From positions 6,572,001 to 6,636,000 of the forward strand of contig NZ_JACYXC010000001.1 in assembly GCF_016031615.1 (NCBI RefSeq): 64,000 nt of DNA, in the 5' to 3' direction. The notes beneath the pieces were generated by a model that had not been told where the DNA came from, searched no databases, and saw nothing but the letters and a program-made list of their open reading frames with translations. How positions within the stretch are numbered: the stretch's first letter is position 1; every line of letters starts with the position of its first letter. Of the stretch, positions 26,728-35,623 are shown piece after piece. The position numbers were made by a program, and so were the translations under genes. Source of the stretch: Streptomyces pactum. Lineage in GTDB: Bacteria > Actinomycetota > Actinomycetes > Streptomycetales > Streptomycetaceae.

Positions 26728-28650
26728 TCAGGACCCGGCCGGCGGCCGGCGGGGCCCGGCGGGGCCCGGTCGCGGGTGCCGGCCGAGCAGTTCGGCCAGC
26801 CCCCGGCGGGTGGCGGCCAGCACCACCCGGTCCCCGGACCTGAGCACATAGCCGGGGTGCGGGTCCCAGACCAGCCCGGTGGGGTGCGCCTCGCCGTCGG
26901 CGGGGTGCGGGACGGCCAGGTCGGGGCGGCGGTCGGCGGGGGCGGCGGTGTCCAGGGCGAGTACCCGCCAGGCGCCGGGCCGGAAGGACTCCGCCACGGT
27001 GCGGCCCTCCAGCTGCGGGTGCCCGGCGACCACCAGCGCCGCGAAGAGCAGTACCTTCCGCTCCACCGGCACCGCCCCCAGTATCTGACGGCCCATCATG
27101 GCTCCGGCGAAGGCGGGCGCGGCCAGATGGGAGACGCTGCGGCTGCGGGTGAGCGCCTCCGGATGGGCGGTGCGCAGGGTGCGGTACACCACGGTGGCGA
27201 AGTCGTCGTCGTACAGCCGCAGGGACACCCGGAGGTCGGACCGGAGCGTACGGGCGTACAGGGCGGCCTCCAGGTTCGTGGTGTCGGAGCTGGTCACGGC
27301 GAGCAGGGCGGCGGCCCGGTGGATCTTCGCCGCCTCCAGGACGCCTTCCTGGGTGACGTCGCCGAGCACGGTGGGCACACGGAGCCGGCGGGCCAGGGCG
27401 ATCCCGCGGGCCTCGGGGTCCTCCTCCACGCAGACCACGGGGATGTCCAGGTCGCGCAGCCGGGCCAGCACCCGGGTGCCGATCTTGCCCAGGCCCAGCA
27501 GGACCACGTGCCCGGACAGTCCGCGCGGCGGCTTGGGCAGCGCGGAGGCGCTGCGGAAGGCGCCCAGCGCCTCCAGCGCGCCCGCCACCAGCAGGGGCAG
27601 CAGCGCCAGTCCCACCAGCCCGGTCAGCAGCTGGAGCACCTGGCGTGCGGTGGACTCCCCGACGGCGGGGTCGTTGATGGCGAACAGGTCCAGCAAGGTG
27701 ATGTAGGCGGCGTGCAGCGGATGGTCGCCGGTGGTCAGCCAGGAGGCGACCGCCAGGCCCAGCACCGCGCCCACCGTGCCGGCCGCGGCCCAGCGCAGAC
27801 GGCGGGAGAACAGCTCCGACAGCGGCAGCCCGCGCCCGGCCAGCCGGGAGGCCGGCAGCGCCGGGCCGCTGTGGGTGACCGTCTCCAGCACGATCGTGCC
27901 GCGTCCGGTGGCGGCCGCCACCGTGCCGGGGTCGGGCAGCAGCAGCGGCCCCGCCGTGCCGCTGCTGTCCGACCCCTCCTGGCCGGCCGGGTCGGAGGCG
28001 GTGGCGGAGAGCAGCGCGAGGGTGCACAGGCCCGGGTCGGCGGCCTGGCCGGGTCCCGGCGGGGTGCGTTCCACGGCCCGCAGCAGCAGCCCGTCGGCGT
28101 GCACCACCTTGCTGGTGCCGGCGACCGCGCTGGCCGCCAGCGCGGGCGCGGCGGTGTCGGCGTCGGAGAGCACGGTGGTGGACGCGTCCAGGGTGGCCGG
28201 GTCCAGGTCCGGCCGGCTGACCAGCGCGGCCTGGTCCAGCAGCTCCTCCAGGTGCTGGCCGAGCTTGCGGTTGTAGAGCCGGATCACCAGGCGCAGCCCC
28301 GGGTTGAGCCGCCGGGCGGCGAGCGCGGCGCGGATGTTCGTCTCGTCGTCCTCGTAGACCAGGGCCAGCGCGGCCGCCCGGTCCACCCCGGCCGACGCCA
28401 GCACCGGTTCGGTGGGTTCGGCGGCTTCCACGGTGGACCCGGCCGGCCCCTCCGGTGCGGGCGGTGTACCGGTCACCGCGGCGCCGACCCGCCCCAGGAG
28501 GACGGCGGCCCGGCCCTGCCGCGGTACCGCCAGGCGGGTGCCGAGCACCGGTGCGCCGCCGGGGCGGACCAGGGTGACGTGTTCGCGGTAGACGTCGCGG
28601 AGTTCGGCGGCGAGCCGGTGGGCCAGCGCGCCGTCGCCGCAGACGATCAT
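26728..28650 (-). CDS. CASTOR/POLLUX-like membrane protein with two TrkA-N (RCK) domains
   Basis: 640 residues from the ATG at 28650. An N-terminal NAD-binding TrkA-N domain begins at once (IVCGDGALAHRLA). Two hydrophobic segments (about 285-305 and 337-358) flank a pore-like loop with AYITLLDLFAIND. A second TrkA-N domain (LLGLGKIGTRVL near 377) and TrkA-C-like sequence make up the rest. The layout fits CASTOR/POLLUX-type ion channels. No classical TVGYG potassium filter is seen, so the ion is unknown. The start is uncertain: an in-frame GTG at 28698 would add 16 residues, and neither start has a good ribosome site. Confidence 0.82.
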   Translation of the reverse strand: MIVCGDGALAHRLAAELRDVYREHVTLVRPGGAPVLGTRLAVPRQGRAAVLLGRVGAAVTGTPPAPEGPAGSTVEAAEPTEPVLASAGVDRAAALALVYEDDETNIRAALAARRLNPGLRLVIRLYNRKLGQHLEELLDQAALVSRPDLDPATLDASTTVLSDADTAAPALAASAVAGTSKVVHADGLLLRAVERTPPGPGQAADPGLCTLALLSATASDPAGQEGSDSSGTAGPLLLPDPGTVAAATGRGTIVLETVTHSGPALPASRLAGRGLPLSELFSRRLRWAAAGTVGAVLGLAVASWLTTGDHPLHAAYITLLDLFAINDPAVGESTARQVLQLLTGLVGLALLPLLVAGALEALGAFRSASALPKPPRGLSGHVVLLGLGKIGTRVLARLRDLDIPVVCVEEDPEARGIALARRLRVPTVLGDVTQEGVLEAAKIHRAAALLAVTSSDTTNLEAALYARTLRSDLRVSLRLYDDDFATVVYRTLRTAHPEALTRSRSVSHLAAPAFAGAMMGRQILGAVPVERKVLLFAALVVAGHPQLEGRTVAESFRPGAWRVLALDTAAPADRRPDLAVPHPADGEAHPTGLVWDPHPGYVLRSGDRVVLAATRRGLAELLGRHPRPGPAGPRRPPAGS

Positions 28651-28933
28651 GTGACCCGAGGGAGGCGTGGCGGAGGACTGCCGGGTGAGTGAAGGCACCC
28701 GCGTAGCCTGCCCGGTCGCGGGCCGGGACCGCACCCCCGCCCCGCGGGCGTCGCGGTCCCGGTCCGCGGGGCACGCGGTCGCCGTGCGGGCGGGGGCGCC
28801 AAGCACCCGCCCACGCGGAGTCGCCGGCGGTGCGGGACCGAGCTCGGACTCCGGGGCGTGGCGAGCCGGGTGAAGGACCCGTACCCGGGCGTCGTGCGAA
28901 CCGGCAGCGGCGAGGGGTTCCGGGCCGCTCCGG

Positions 28934-29737
28934 TCAGCCGCCCTGGCCGATGACGTCGTGGAGGTACCGCACGGCGAGCTGCTCGGCGTGGTGGCGCCGT
29001 ACGACGGCCGCTCCACCGGCATCGGACCACCGGCGGTAGAGATCGACGGCGGCGAGGAGCGCCCGTCCGGCTTCGTGGCGGTCGTAGCCGCACAGAGTGG
29101 CCTCAAGGTCGCGAGCCTCATCGGGCGCGACGGTCTCCAGGTGGCGTACACCGCGGGGGACCGCGCCCACCCGTCGGGCGGCCAGCGGGCCGAGTACGGT
29201 CTCGCGCAGGTAGCCGAGAAAGCCGACGGTCTCGAACAGCTCTCCACGGCCGAGCTTCGTCGCACCGTAGTGCACCCAGACCCAGAACCGGTCCTCGATC
29301 CACTGGAGCCACTGGAGGTCGGACGCCGGGGTGGCCGGCGCCCGCCGGGCCAGGGCGCCGGCCAGCAGGCCGTCCCGGTCCCACAGGACCTCCGGGTCCC
29401 CGGGCCGCTCGGCGAAGTCGGAGACCCGGACGAACAGGAAGTCGACGTGCAGGAGCTGCGGCCCGACGAGCGTGATGATCAGGCGCGGCTCGCCGACATG
29501 CTCCCCGGTGAATCCGGCCACCAGGGAGGTCCAGGAACCGATCAGCGCGAGCCGCTCCCGCAGGACCGCGTCGTACGCCGCGTCCTCGACGACCAGGACC
29601 AGGTCCACGTCCGAGTAGGCATCCGGGCTTCCTCCCGCGAGGGACCCGGTGAGCGCCACGCCGGCCACGCGCGCGTCCTGCCGGATCCGGGGAAGCACGT
29701 CGCTGAGGAACTGGCTGTGCAAGGAGGGGACGGCCAT
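28934..29737 (-). CDS. Nucleotidyltransferase-fold protein
   Basis: 267 residues. The ATG at 29737 has GGAAGG upstream. The pol-beta-type signature GSLAGGSPDAYSDVDL (31-46) provides the GS motif and the metal-binding Asp43 and Asp45. The rest is a helical substrate domain with many aromatic residues (DRFWVWVHYG). The family includes aminoglycoside adenylyltransferases and stand-alone homologues of unknown substrate. Resistance is possible but not shown. It is separated from the neighbouring channel gene by 283 bp and followed on the other side by the divergent nhaA. Confidence 0.8.
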   Translation of the reverse strand: MAVPSLHSQFLSDVLPRIRQDARVAGVALTGSLAGGSPDAYSDVDLVLVVEDAAYDAVLRERLALIGSWTSLVAGFTGEHVGEPRLIITLVGPQLLHVDFLFVRVSDFAERPGDPEVLWDRDGLLAGALARRAPATPASDLQWLQWIEDRFWVWVHYGATKLGRGELFETVGFLGYLRETVLGPLAARRVGAVPRGVRHLETVAPDEARDLEATLCGYDRHEAGRALLAAVDLYRRWSDAGGAAVVRRHHAEQLAVRYLHDVIGQGG

Positions 29738-30242
29738 CTGCTTTCCTTCCGATCGGAGTGAAGCAGAGCAACGTAACGCCCGTCCGGGCGGAGTCGCCCC
29801 CGAATTTCTCCCGAGGCGGCCCTTCGCGCGAGCGGGACCGAGGACCGGCCGCCGTACCCCACGCCGGAGTCCGCGCCCACCGCCGCCCGGCAACATCGCT
29901 CGCCGGGCCCCTGCCCCCGCTTCCGCGACCCCACCGGCCGGCGGACCTGCTGTCCGCCTTCTTCGCGGCGGTCGCGGGGAGCGGGCGGAGAGCCGCCGTG
30001 AGCCCACGCCCGAGGGGTTCGGCGGGGCGTACCCCGTCCGGCGCCTGCGCGGACGGGCCGGGCCGCCGCGGGGGTTGCCGTGCGCACGGCCGCGGGCATT
30101 CCGGCAGGTGGGGGGCCGCACGCCCGCTGGTGCGGGGGCCAAGAAATTGTTAACGTATAAATAACGCGTCAAGGATCGTGCCCGAGGGGCACCGCCGGGC
30201 GCGGGGTGTGCCGGGAAGTCTGGTCGGCGTCCGAGGGGCTGC
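29738..30242. other. Divergent intergenic region, nucleotidyltransferase and nhaA
   Basis: This 505-bp region has no credible gene. The left end (29755-29790) is less GC-rich and could hold the nucleotidyltransferase promoter. A strikingly AT-rich patch occurs at 30141-30176 (see nhaA promoter). Confidence 0.5.
30141..30176 (+). promoter_or_regulatory. AT-rich promoter patch upstream of nhaA
   Basis: AAGAAATTGTTAACGTATAA and the next bases form the most AT-rich segment of the window. TTGTTA (30147-30152) and AAGGAT (30171-30176), 18 bp apart, make a plausible promoter 67 bp before the ATG. GTTA and TAAC also form an inverted repeat across 30149-30165. Confidence 0.5.
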
Positions 30243-31592
30243 ATGCCCCGGCCCGACACCCGAAAGGCCCCCGTGACCTCCTCCCCGCGCGAGCGCACCC
30301 ACTTTCTCGGCCTGCTGCCGCTGCCCGAGCGCAACGCCGTCACCCAGGCCCTGCGCACCGAGACGGTGGGCGGCCTGGTCCTGCTCGGTGCCGCGGTCCT
30401 GGCGCTGATCTGGGCGAACACCCCCTGGCGGGACAGCTACGAGCAGATACGCGACTTCCACTTCGGCATCTCCGCGCTCGGCCTGGACCTCTCCGTGGGG
30501 CACTGGACCGCCGACGGACTCCTCGCCGTCTTCTTCCTGGTCGCCGGGATCGAACTCAAACGGGAACTCGTCGTCGGCGAGCTGCGCACCCCCGCCACCG
30601 CGGCCCTGCCGGTGATCGCCGCGATCTGCGGCATGGTGGTCCCGGCCGCCCTGTACTTCGCCACGGTCTCGGCGACCGGTGGCAGCGCGGACGGCTGGGC
30701 CGTGCCGATGGCCACCGACATCGCCTTCGCCCTCGCCGTCCTCGCGGTCCTCAGCACCCACTTGCCGGCCGCGCTCCGGGCGTTCCTGCTCACCCTGGCG
30801 GTGGTGGACGACCTCGGCGCGATCCTGATCATCGCCATCTTCTTCACCAGCGACCTCAACCCGCTCGCGCTCGCCGGAGCCTTCGCCGGACTGGTCGTCT
30901 TCCACCTCCTCCAGCGGTACCGGGTGACCGGCTGGTGGTGGTACGTACCCCTCGGCGTCACCATCTGGGCGCTGATGTACAACGGCGGGGTGCACGCCAC
31001 CGTCGCCGGGGTGGCCATGGGGCTGATCCTGCGCACCACCCGGGACGAGCAGCGCGGGGAGACCGCGTCCCCGGCCGAGCGCACCGCCCATCTGCTGCAC
31101 CCGGTCTCGGCCGGTGTCGCGGTCCCGCTGTTCGCGCTGTTCGCCGCCGGGGTGAGCGTGTCGGGCTCGGCCCTCGGCGAGGTCTTCACCGGGCCCGAAC
31201 CGCTGGGCGTGGTGGTGGGCCTGGTCCTCGGCAAGACCCTGGGCATCTTCACCGGTACCTACCTGGCGGCGCGCTTCACCCGCGCCCGGCTCAACCCCGA
31301 CCTGGCCTGGGCCGATGTCTTCGCGCTGGCGGTGCTGGCCGGCATCGGCTTCACCGTCGCGCTGCTCATCGGCGAACTGGCCTTCCCGGCCGGGCACGAG
31401 GCCGAGCCCATCAAGGCCGCGGTGCTGCTCGGCTCGGTGCTCGCGGCGCTGCTCGCCGCGGTGCTCCTCAGGCGCCGCAACCGGGTCTACCGCCGGCTGT
31501 ACGAGGAGGAGAACCGGGACGACGACCACGACGGCATCCCCGACATCTACCAGCGGCCCGGCCGGGACCGCGTCCAGCCCGCCGAGGGGTGA
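30243..31592 (+). CDS. nhaA: Na+/H+ antiporter NhaA
   Basis: 449 residues. The ATG has a GAGGGG ribosome site. This inner-membrane antiporter exports Na+ in exchange for H+. Family landmarks are ATDIAFALAVL (Asp159) and the paired aspartates of VVDDLGAIL (Asp189-Asp190), equivalent to the ion-binding Asp133 and Asp163/164 of E. coli NhaA. The conserved GKTLGIF lysine lies further on. About twelve hydrophobic segments span 30-410. The C-terminal 40 residues are charged and cytoplasmic. It converges with the PASTA lipoprotein gene across 30 bp. The AT-rich upstream patch suggests specific control, perhaps by salt or pH. Confidence 0.96.
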   Translation: MPRPDTRKAPVTSSPRERTHFLGLLPLPERNAVTQALRTETVGGLVLLGAAVLALIWANTPWRDSYEQIRDFHFGISALGLDLSVGHWTADGLLAVFFLVAGIELKRELVVGELRTPATAALPVIAAICGMVVPAALYFATVSATGGSADGWAVPMATDIAFALAVLAVLSTHLPAALRAFLLTLAVVDDLGAILIIAIFFTSDLNPLALAGAFAGLVVFHLLQRYRVTGWWWYVPLGVTIWALMYNGGVHATVAGVAMGLILRTTRDEQRGETASPAERTAHLLHPVSAGVAVPLFALFAAGVSVSGSALGEVFTGPEPLGVVVGLVLGKTLGIFTGTYLAARFTRARLNPDLAWADVFALAVLAGIGFTVALLIGELAFPAGHEAEPIKAAVLLGSVLAALLAAVLLRRRNRVYRRLYEEENRDDDHDGIPDIYQRPGRDRVQPAEG

Positions 31593-31622
31593 CGCCGGCC
31601 GGCGACCGCGGGGCGGAGCCCG

Positions 31623-32306
31623 TCAGGGGCAGGTCTCGCCGAACTTCACCGCCGTCAGGGCGACCGGCCGGCCGTTGAGGGCCGACCCGGCGGCCGGCCG
31701 CTGGGTGCAGACCCGCCAGTTGGACTCCACCAGGATGATGCGGTCCTCGGCCGAGGCGTCGGTGACGGTGAGGCTGGTGGAGCCGTCCAGCGCCTGCCGC
31801 GCGACCTTCACCGACTTCCCGGTGAAGTCCGGCACGGTCCCGTCGGACTGCGCCGGTCCGGTACCCGCGTCCTTCGCGGGGCAGGACTCGTCGAGCTTGA
31901 CCGTGCCGAAGTCGATCGGGCTGTCCGTGGCGCGGGGGCCGGGCCGCGGCGTCTGGAAGCACACCTTCCAGTTCCGGTCCAGGAACTGGTTCCGGCCGCG
32001 CCCGAGGGCGTCGTGCGAGGTGAGGTCGTGGAAACCGAGCCCCTGGGCGGTGTCCTGGGCACTCTGCAGCCCCATGCCGACGAAGGAGGGCAGCCGGACG
32101 GTCTCCGGCCCGCTCTTCGACGGGGTCCCCGAACGGTCCCGCGCCGGACTCTCCGCCGGCCCGGCGCCGGGCGCGGGCGACGCGGTGGTGCCGGCCGCGC
32201 CGGAGCCCCGGGGGCCCGGGTCCGTCCGATCGGTGGTGTCGTCGCAGCCGGTGAGCAGCAACGACACCGCCGTGGTGGTGATGGCGGCGGCGACGCGGAC
32301 GCGCAT
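31623..32306 (-). CDS. Lipoprotein with two PASTA domains
   Basis: 227 residues. The ATG at 32306 has GAGGGGA upstream. A lipobox LLLTGC places the acylated cysteine at 21, so the protein is anchored on the outer face of the membrane. A Ser/Pro/Ala-rich spacer follows (22-65), then two PASTA repeats (about 68-142 and 155-227). They share the pattern LPSFVGMGLQSAQDTAQ or VPDFTGKSVKVARQAL, and each ends with a paired cysteine (VCFQTP...SCP, VCTQRP...TCP). PASTA domains bind muropeptides or beta-lactams, usually on kinases or PBPs; here they occur alone. Confidence 0.9.
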   Translation of the reverse strand: MRVRVAAAITTTAVSLLLTGCDDTTDRTDPGPRGSGAAGTTASPAPGAGPAESPARDRSGTPSKSGPETVRLPSFVGMGLQSAQDTAQGLGFHDLTSHDALGRGRNQFLDRNWKVCFQTPRPGPRATDSPIDFGTVKLDESCPAKDAGTGPAQSDGTVPDFTGKSVKVARQALDGSTSLTVTDASAEDRIILVESNWRVCTQRPAAGSALNGRPVALTAVKFGETCP

Positions 32307-32767
32307 GGCGATCCCCTCGGGAAGTGGTGTGCAGGGAACGTGGGGGGCGGTGCAGCTTACCGAGGTGGCGCGACGGGCCGTGCGGCGCGCGCGGCGTGTC
32401 CGACCGGTGTCACCCGCGGCGGCGCACGGCCCGGCCGTGGCCGTCCCGCGGGCGGACGCACCGGCGTGTGGGGCGGCCGGGCGAGAACGGGACATCCCGC
32501 GGGCGCGCACGGGCGGGTGCCGCGGGCACACCGGGACGACGAACGGGGGCGGGCCGGGACGGGCGGGCCGTGGGGCCGACGGAGATCACACCCCAAGCGC
32601 CCCAAAAGCCAGTGATTCACCTCATAGGTCACCGGTGTTGGGGTCGATTTCGCCGGATCCGTTCCCTTGTGGCCCGGCCCGGCGGTCCGTTTCGCCCACC
32701 ACCCTCTCAAGGGGCGAACAAGCGGCGGGTTAGCATATGAGCGCCGCCTAGCTCGAAAGATAATCCT
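32307..32767. other. Divergent intergenic region before GAPDH
   Basis: This 461-bp region has no gene. It is GC-rich on the left and less so from 32590 on, where CCCCAA and TTGGGG blocks (32592, 32637) could pair around a GATTCACCTC core. The GAPDH promoter candidate is near its right end. Confidence 0.45.
32731..32736 (+). promoter_or_regulatory. Candidate -10 box of the GAPDH gene
   Basis: TAGCAT lies 31 bp before the GTG start in a locally AT-richer segment. No good -35 partner is visible. The ribosome site before the GTG is weak (GAAAG). Confidence 0.35.
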
Positions 32768-34213
32768 GTGACTGTCAATGACGACTCGTTCACGAACTGG
32801 AAACTTCGCGAGGAGATCGCGGAGTCGATGATCCCGATCATCGGGAAGCTGCACCGGGAGCGGGACGTGACCGTCCTGCTGCACAGCCGCTCCCTGGTGA
32901 ACAAGTCGGTGGTCAGCATCCTGAAGACCCACCGATTCGCCCGGCAGATCGCCGGCGAGGAGCTCTCGGTCACCCAGACCATGCCGTTCCTCCAGGCGCT
33001 CACCACGCTCGACCTGGGTCCGTCCCAGATCGACATCGGCATGCTCGCCGCGCTGTACCGGGAGGACGACCGCGGCCTGTCGATCGAGGAGTTCACCGCC
33101 GAGGCGGTGGCCGGCGCCACCGGTGAGAACAAGATCGAGTGCCGGGAGCCGCGGGACGTCGTCCTCTACGGCTTCGGCCGCATCGGCCGCCTCATCGCCC
33201 GCCTGCTCATCGAGAAGGCCGGCTCGGGCAACGGCCTGCGGCTGCGCGCCATCGTGGTCCGCAAGGGCGCGGGCCAGGACATCGTCAAGCGCGCCTCGCT
33301 GCTGCGCCGCGACTCCATCCACGGCCAGTTCCAGGGCACGATCACCGTTGACGAGGCGAACAGCAAGATCATCGCCAACGGCAACGAGATCAAGGTGATC
33401 TACTCCGACGACCCCACGTCGGTGGACTACACCGCGCACGGGATCAAGGACGCCATCCTCATCGACAACACCGGCCGGTGGCGCGACCGCGAGGGCCTGT
33501 CCCAGCACCTCCAGCCGGGCATCGCCAAGGTCGTGCTGACCGCGCCGGGCAAGGGCGACGTCCCGAACGTGGTGCACGGCGTCAACCACGACATGATCAA
33601 GCCGGACGAGCAGATCCTGTCCTGCGCCTCGTGCACCACCAACGCGATCGTCCCGCCGCTGAAGGCGATGGCGGACGAGTACGGCGTGCTGCGCGGCCAC
33701 GTGGAGACCGTCCACTCGTTCACCAACGACCAGAACCTGCTGGACAACTACCACAAGTCCGACCGTCGCGGGCGCTCGGCGCCGCTGAACATGGTCATCA
33801 CCGAGACCGGTGCCGCCTCGGCCGTCGCCAAGGCGCTGCCGGACCTCAAGGCGCCGATCACCGGCAGCTCCATCCGCGTCCCGGTGCCCGACGTCTCGAT
33901 CGCGATCCTCAGCCTGCGGCTCGGCCGGGAGACCACCCGCGAGGAGGTCCTCGACTACCTGCGCAACGTGTCGCTGACCTCGCCGCTGAAGCGCCAGATC
34001 GACTTCATCACCGCCCCCGACGCGGTGTCGAGCGACTTCATCGGCTCGCGCCACGCCTCGATCGTCGACGCCGGGGCCACCAAGGTCGACGGCGACAACG
34101 CGATCCTGTACCTGTGGTACGACAACGAGTTCGGCTACTCCTGCCAGGTCATCCGGGTCGTCCAGCACGTCTCCGGGGTCGAGTACCCGACCTACCCGGC
34201 GCCGGAGGTCTGA
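32768..34213 (+). CDS. gap: Glyceraldehyde-3-phosphate dehydrogenase, N-terminally extended form
   Basis: 481 residues from a GTG start. The GAPDH core begins near residue 130 with the NAD motif YGFGRIGRL. It includes the catalytic Cys289 in CASCTTNAI and ends with WYDNEFGYSCQV. It interconverts glyceraldehyde-3-phosphate and 1,3-bisphosphoglycerate. The first 130 residues are an extra helical region absent from the usual 335-residue enzyme. A long GAPDH class with this extension is known in actinobacteria and is separate from the glycolytic gap-pgk-tpi operon. Here too the gene stands alone, so a gluconeogenic or special role is possible. The function of the extension is unknown. Confidence 0.94.
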   Translation: MTVNDDSFTNWKLREEIAESMIPIIGKLHRERDVTVLLHSRSLVNKSVVSILKTHRFARQIAGEELSVTQTMPFLQALTTLDLGPSQIDIGMLAALYREDDRGLSIEEFTAEAVAGATGENKIECREPRDVVLYGFGRIGRLIARLLIEKAGSGNGLRLRAIVVRKGAGQDIVKRASLLRRDSIHGQFQGTITVDEANSKIIANGNEIKVIYSDDPTSVDYTAHGIKDAILIDNTGRWRDREGLSQHLQPGIAKVVLTAPGKGDVPNVVHGVNHDMIKPDEQILSCASCTTNAIVPPLKAMADEYGVLRGHVETVHSFTNDQNLLDNYHKSDRRGRSAPLNMVITETGAASAVAKALPDLKAPITGSSIRVPVPDVSIAILSLRLGRETTREEVLDYLRNVSLTSPLKRQIDFITAPDAVSSDFIGSRHASIVDAGATKVDGDNAILYLWYDNEFGYSCQVIRVVQHVSGVEYPTYPAPEV

Positions 34214-34634
34214 TCCCGCCGGAGCGTGCACACCGCGCAGTCCCGTGACGGGGCGGTGGTGGGACGCGGCCCCGCCCGTGAACCGGGCCGGCCGCCCCCC
34301 GCCGCCGCCCCGTCGGCACGTCCGCCGCGGCCCACCGGCACCTCCGCCGCCCCCCGTCGGGCCCTGTCCGCCGGCCCGCCGCGGTCGGGGGACCGCTCCC
34401 GGCCGCGGTGGTGGTGCGTTACGTGTCGTCCGCCGGCCCGCCCGCCCGCCATGTCCGCCCGTCCGCCATGTCCGCTCGTCCGCGCGGCCGGCGGCCGGCG
34501 GCCGGGCCGGCGAGTCCCGGCGGGGCATCGCCCCGCCGCGTGTTCGGTTCCCCGGCCGGGTGGGAACCCGGATGACCGGCCCGCCGGACCCCGGAACGCG
34601 GCGGGCACCGCCCATCCACCCGGGGACGCCAACC
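34214..34634. other. Intergenic region between GAPDH and methyltransferase
   Basis: This 421-bp region has no credible gene. It contains a 17-bp tandem repeat (ATGTCCGCCCGTCCGCC, ATGs at 34451 and 34468) and GGCCGGC runs near 34486-34505. An in-frame ATG at 34572 could extend the next gene, but its start at 34635 fits better. Confidence 0.45.
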
Positions 34635-35411
34635 ATGAACCACCAGGACCACACGCCCTCCCGGAACGCCGGCGCGGACCCGGTGCGGGAGGCGTTCTTC
34701 GCCCTCCACCACGACCTGCCCCGGCAGGGCCCCGGCTCGGACGACACCACCCGGCGCCTGCTGGAGCGGGCCGGCCCGCTGCCGCCCCGGCCACGCGCCC
34801 TGGAGGCCGGCTGCGGACCGGGCCGTGCCGCGCTGCTGCTCGCCGGGGAGGCCGGCGCGCGGGTGACCGCGGTCGATGTGCACCAGCCCTTCCTCGACCT
34901 GCTCACCGCCGCGGCGTCCGCCCGGGGCCTGGCCGACCGGATCACGGTGGTCAACCGCTCGATGGACCGGCTCCCGTTCCCCGACCGCGGTTTCGACCTG
35001 GTCTGGGCCGAGAGCTCCGCCTACATCATCGGATTCGACACCGCGCTGCGCGTCTGGCGGCGCCTGCTCGCCCCCGGCGGGGCGCTCGTCGTCACCGAGG
35101 TGGAGTGGGCCACCGACCACCCCTCCGGCCCCGCCCGCGCCTTCTGGAACACGGTGTGCCGGCTGCGTACCGGGGCCGCCAACACCGAGGCCGCCCGTGC
35201 CGCCGGCTACCGGGTCGCCGCCCGGCTGCCGATGCCGGAGAGCGACTGGTGGGACGAGTACTACACCCCGCTCGGCGAACGGATCGCCCGGGCCGACCCG
35301 GACCGGCCCGGCATGCGGGAGACCGTGGCGGCGCTCCGGGCGGAGATCGCCCTGCGCCGCGAGCACGGCGCCGAGTACCGGTACACCGGCTACGTGCTGC
35401 GCCCGCGGTGA
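34635..35411 (+). CDS. Class I SAM-dependent methyltransferase
   Basis: 258 residues. The ATG at 34635 has GGGGA eight bases upstream. The SAM-binding motif I is LEAGCGPGRAALLLA (about 55-69), followed by an acidic end to beta-2 (VTAVDVHQ) and motif DLVWAESSAY. It resembles the UbiE/Methyltransf_11 type acting on small molecules; the substrate is unknown. It ends 33 bp before a large compound hairpin that separates it from the opposing MFS exporter gene, so it is a single-gene unit. Confidence 0.87.
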   Translation: MNHQDHTPSRNAGADPVREAFFALHHDLPRQGPGSDDTTRRLLERAGPLPPRPRALEAGCGPGRAALLLAGEAGARVTAVDVHQPFLDLLTAAASARGLADRITVVNRSMDRLPFPDRGFDLVWAESSAYIIGFDTALRVWRRLLAPGGALVVTEVEWATDHPSGPARAFWNTVCRLRTGAANTEAARAAGYRVAARLPMPESDWWDEYYTPLGERIARADPDRPGMRETVAALRAEIALRREHGAEYRYTGYVLRPR

Positions 35412-35443
35412 GCGCGGACGCCGGACGGGCCGGAGCCCGCGCC

Positions 35444-35515
35444 GGGCCCCCGGTCCCTACGACCCCGCCCCCGGGACCGGGGGCGGGGTCGTAGGGGCCC
35501 CGGGACCGGGGGCCC
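35444..35515. terminator. Large two-tier inverted repeat, bidirectional terminator
   Basis: The inner stem is 18 bp and perfect (35455-35472 with 35479-35496, 6-nt loop). An outer 14-bp perfect arm pair, 35444-35457 with 35502-35515, surrounds it, overlapping the inner arm by 3 bp. It lies exactly between the methyltransferase and the convergent MFS gene, so it should stop transcription from both sides. Confidence 0.8.
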
Positions 35516-35623
35516 GCTCCGGTGCCCGCGCCCCCGGCGCGGTGTCCGGTGGCCCGGGGGTGGCCGCGCCGGGAGGCTGTGGTGCGCGGCCCGGGCGGGC
35601 GCGCCCAGTGGGACCGGCCGGGC

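Noticed and set aside
28934..29737. A definite aminoglycoside resistance enzyme
   Set aside because: Only the general nucleotidyltransferase signature is seen. The substrate domain does not clearly match known resistance proteins.
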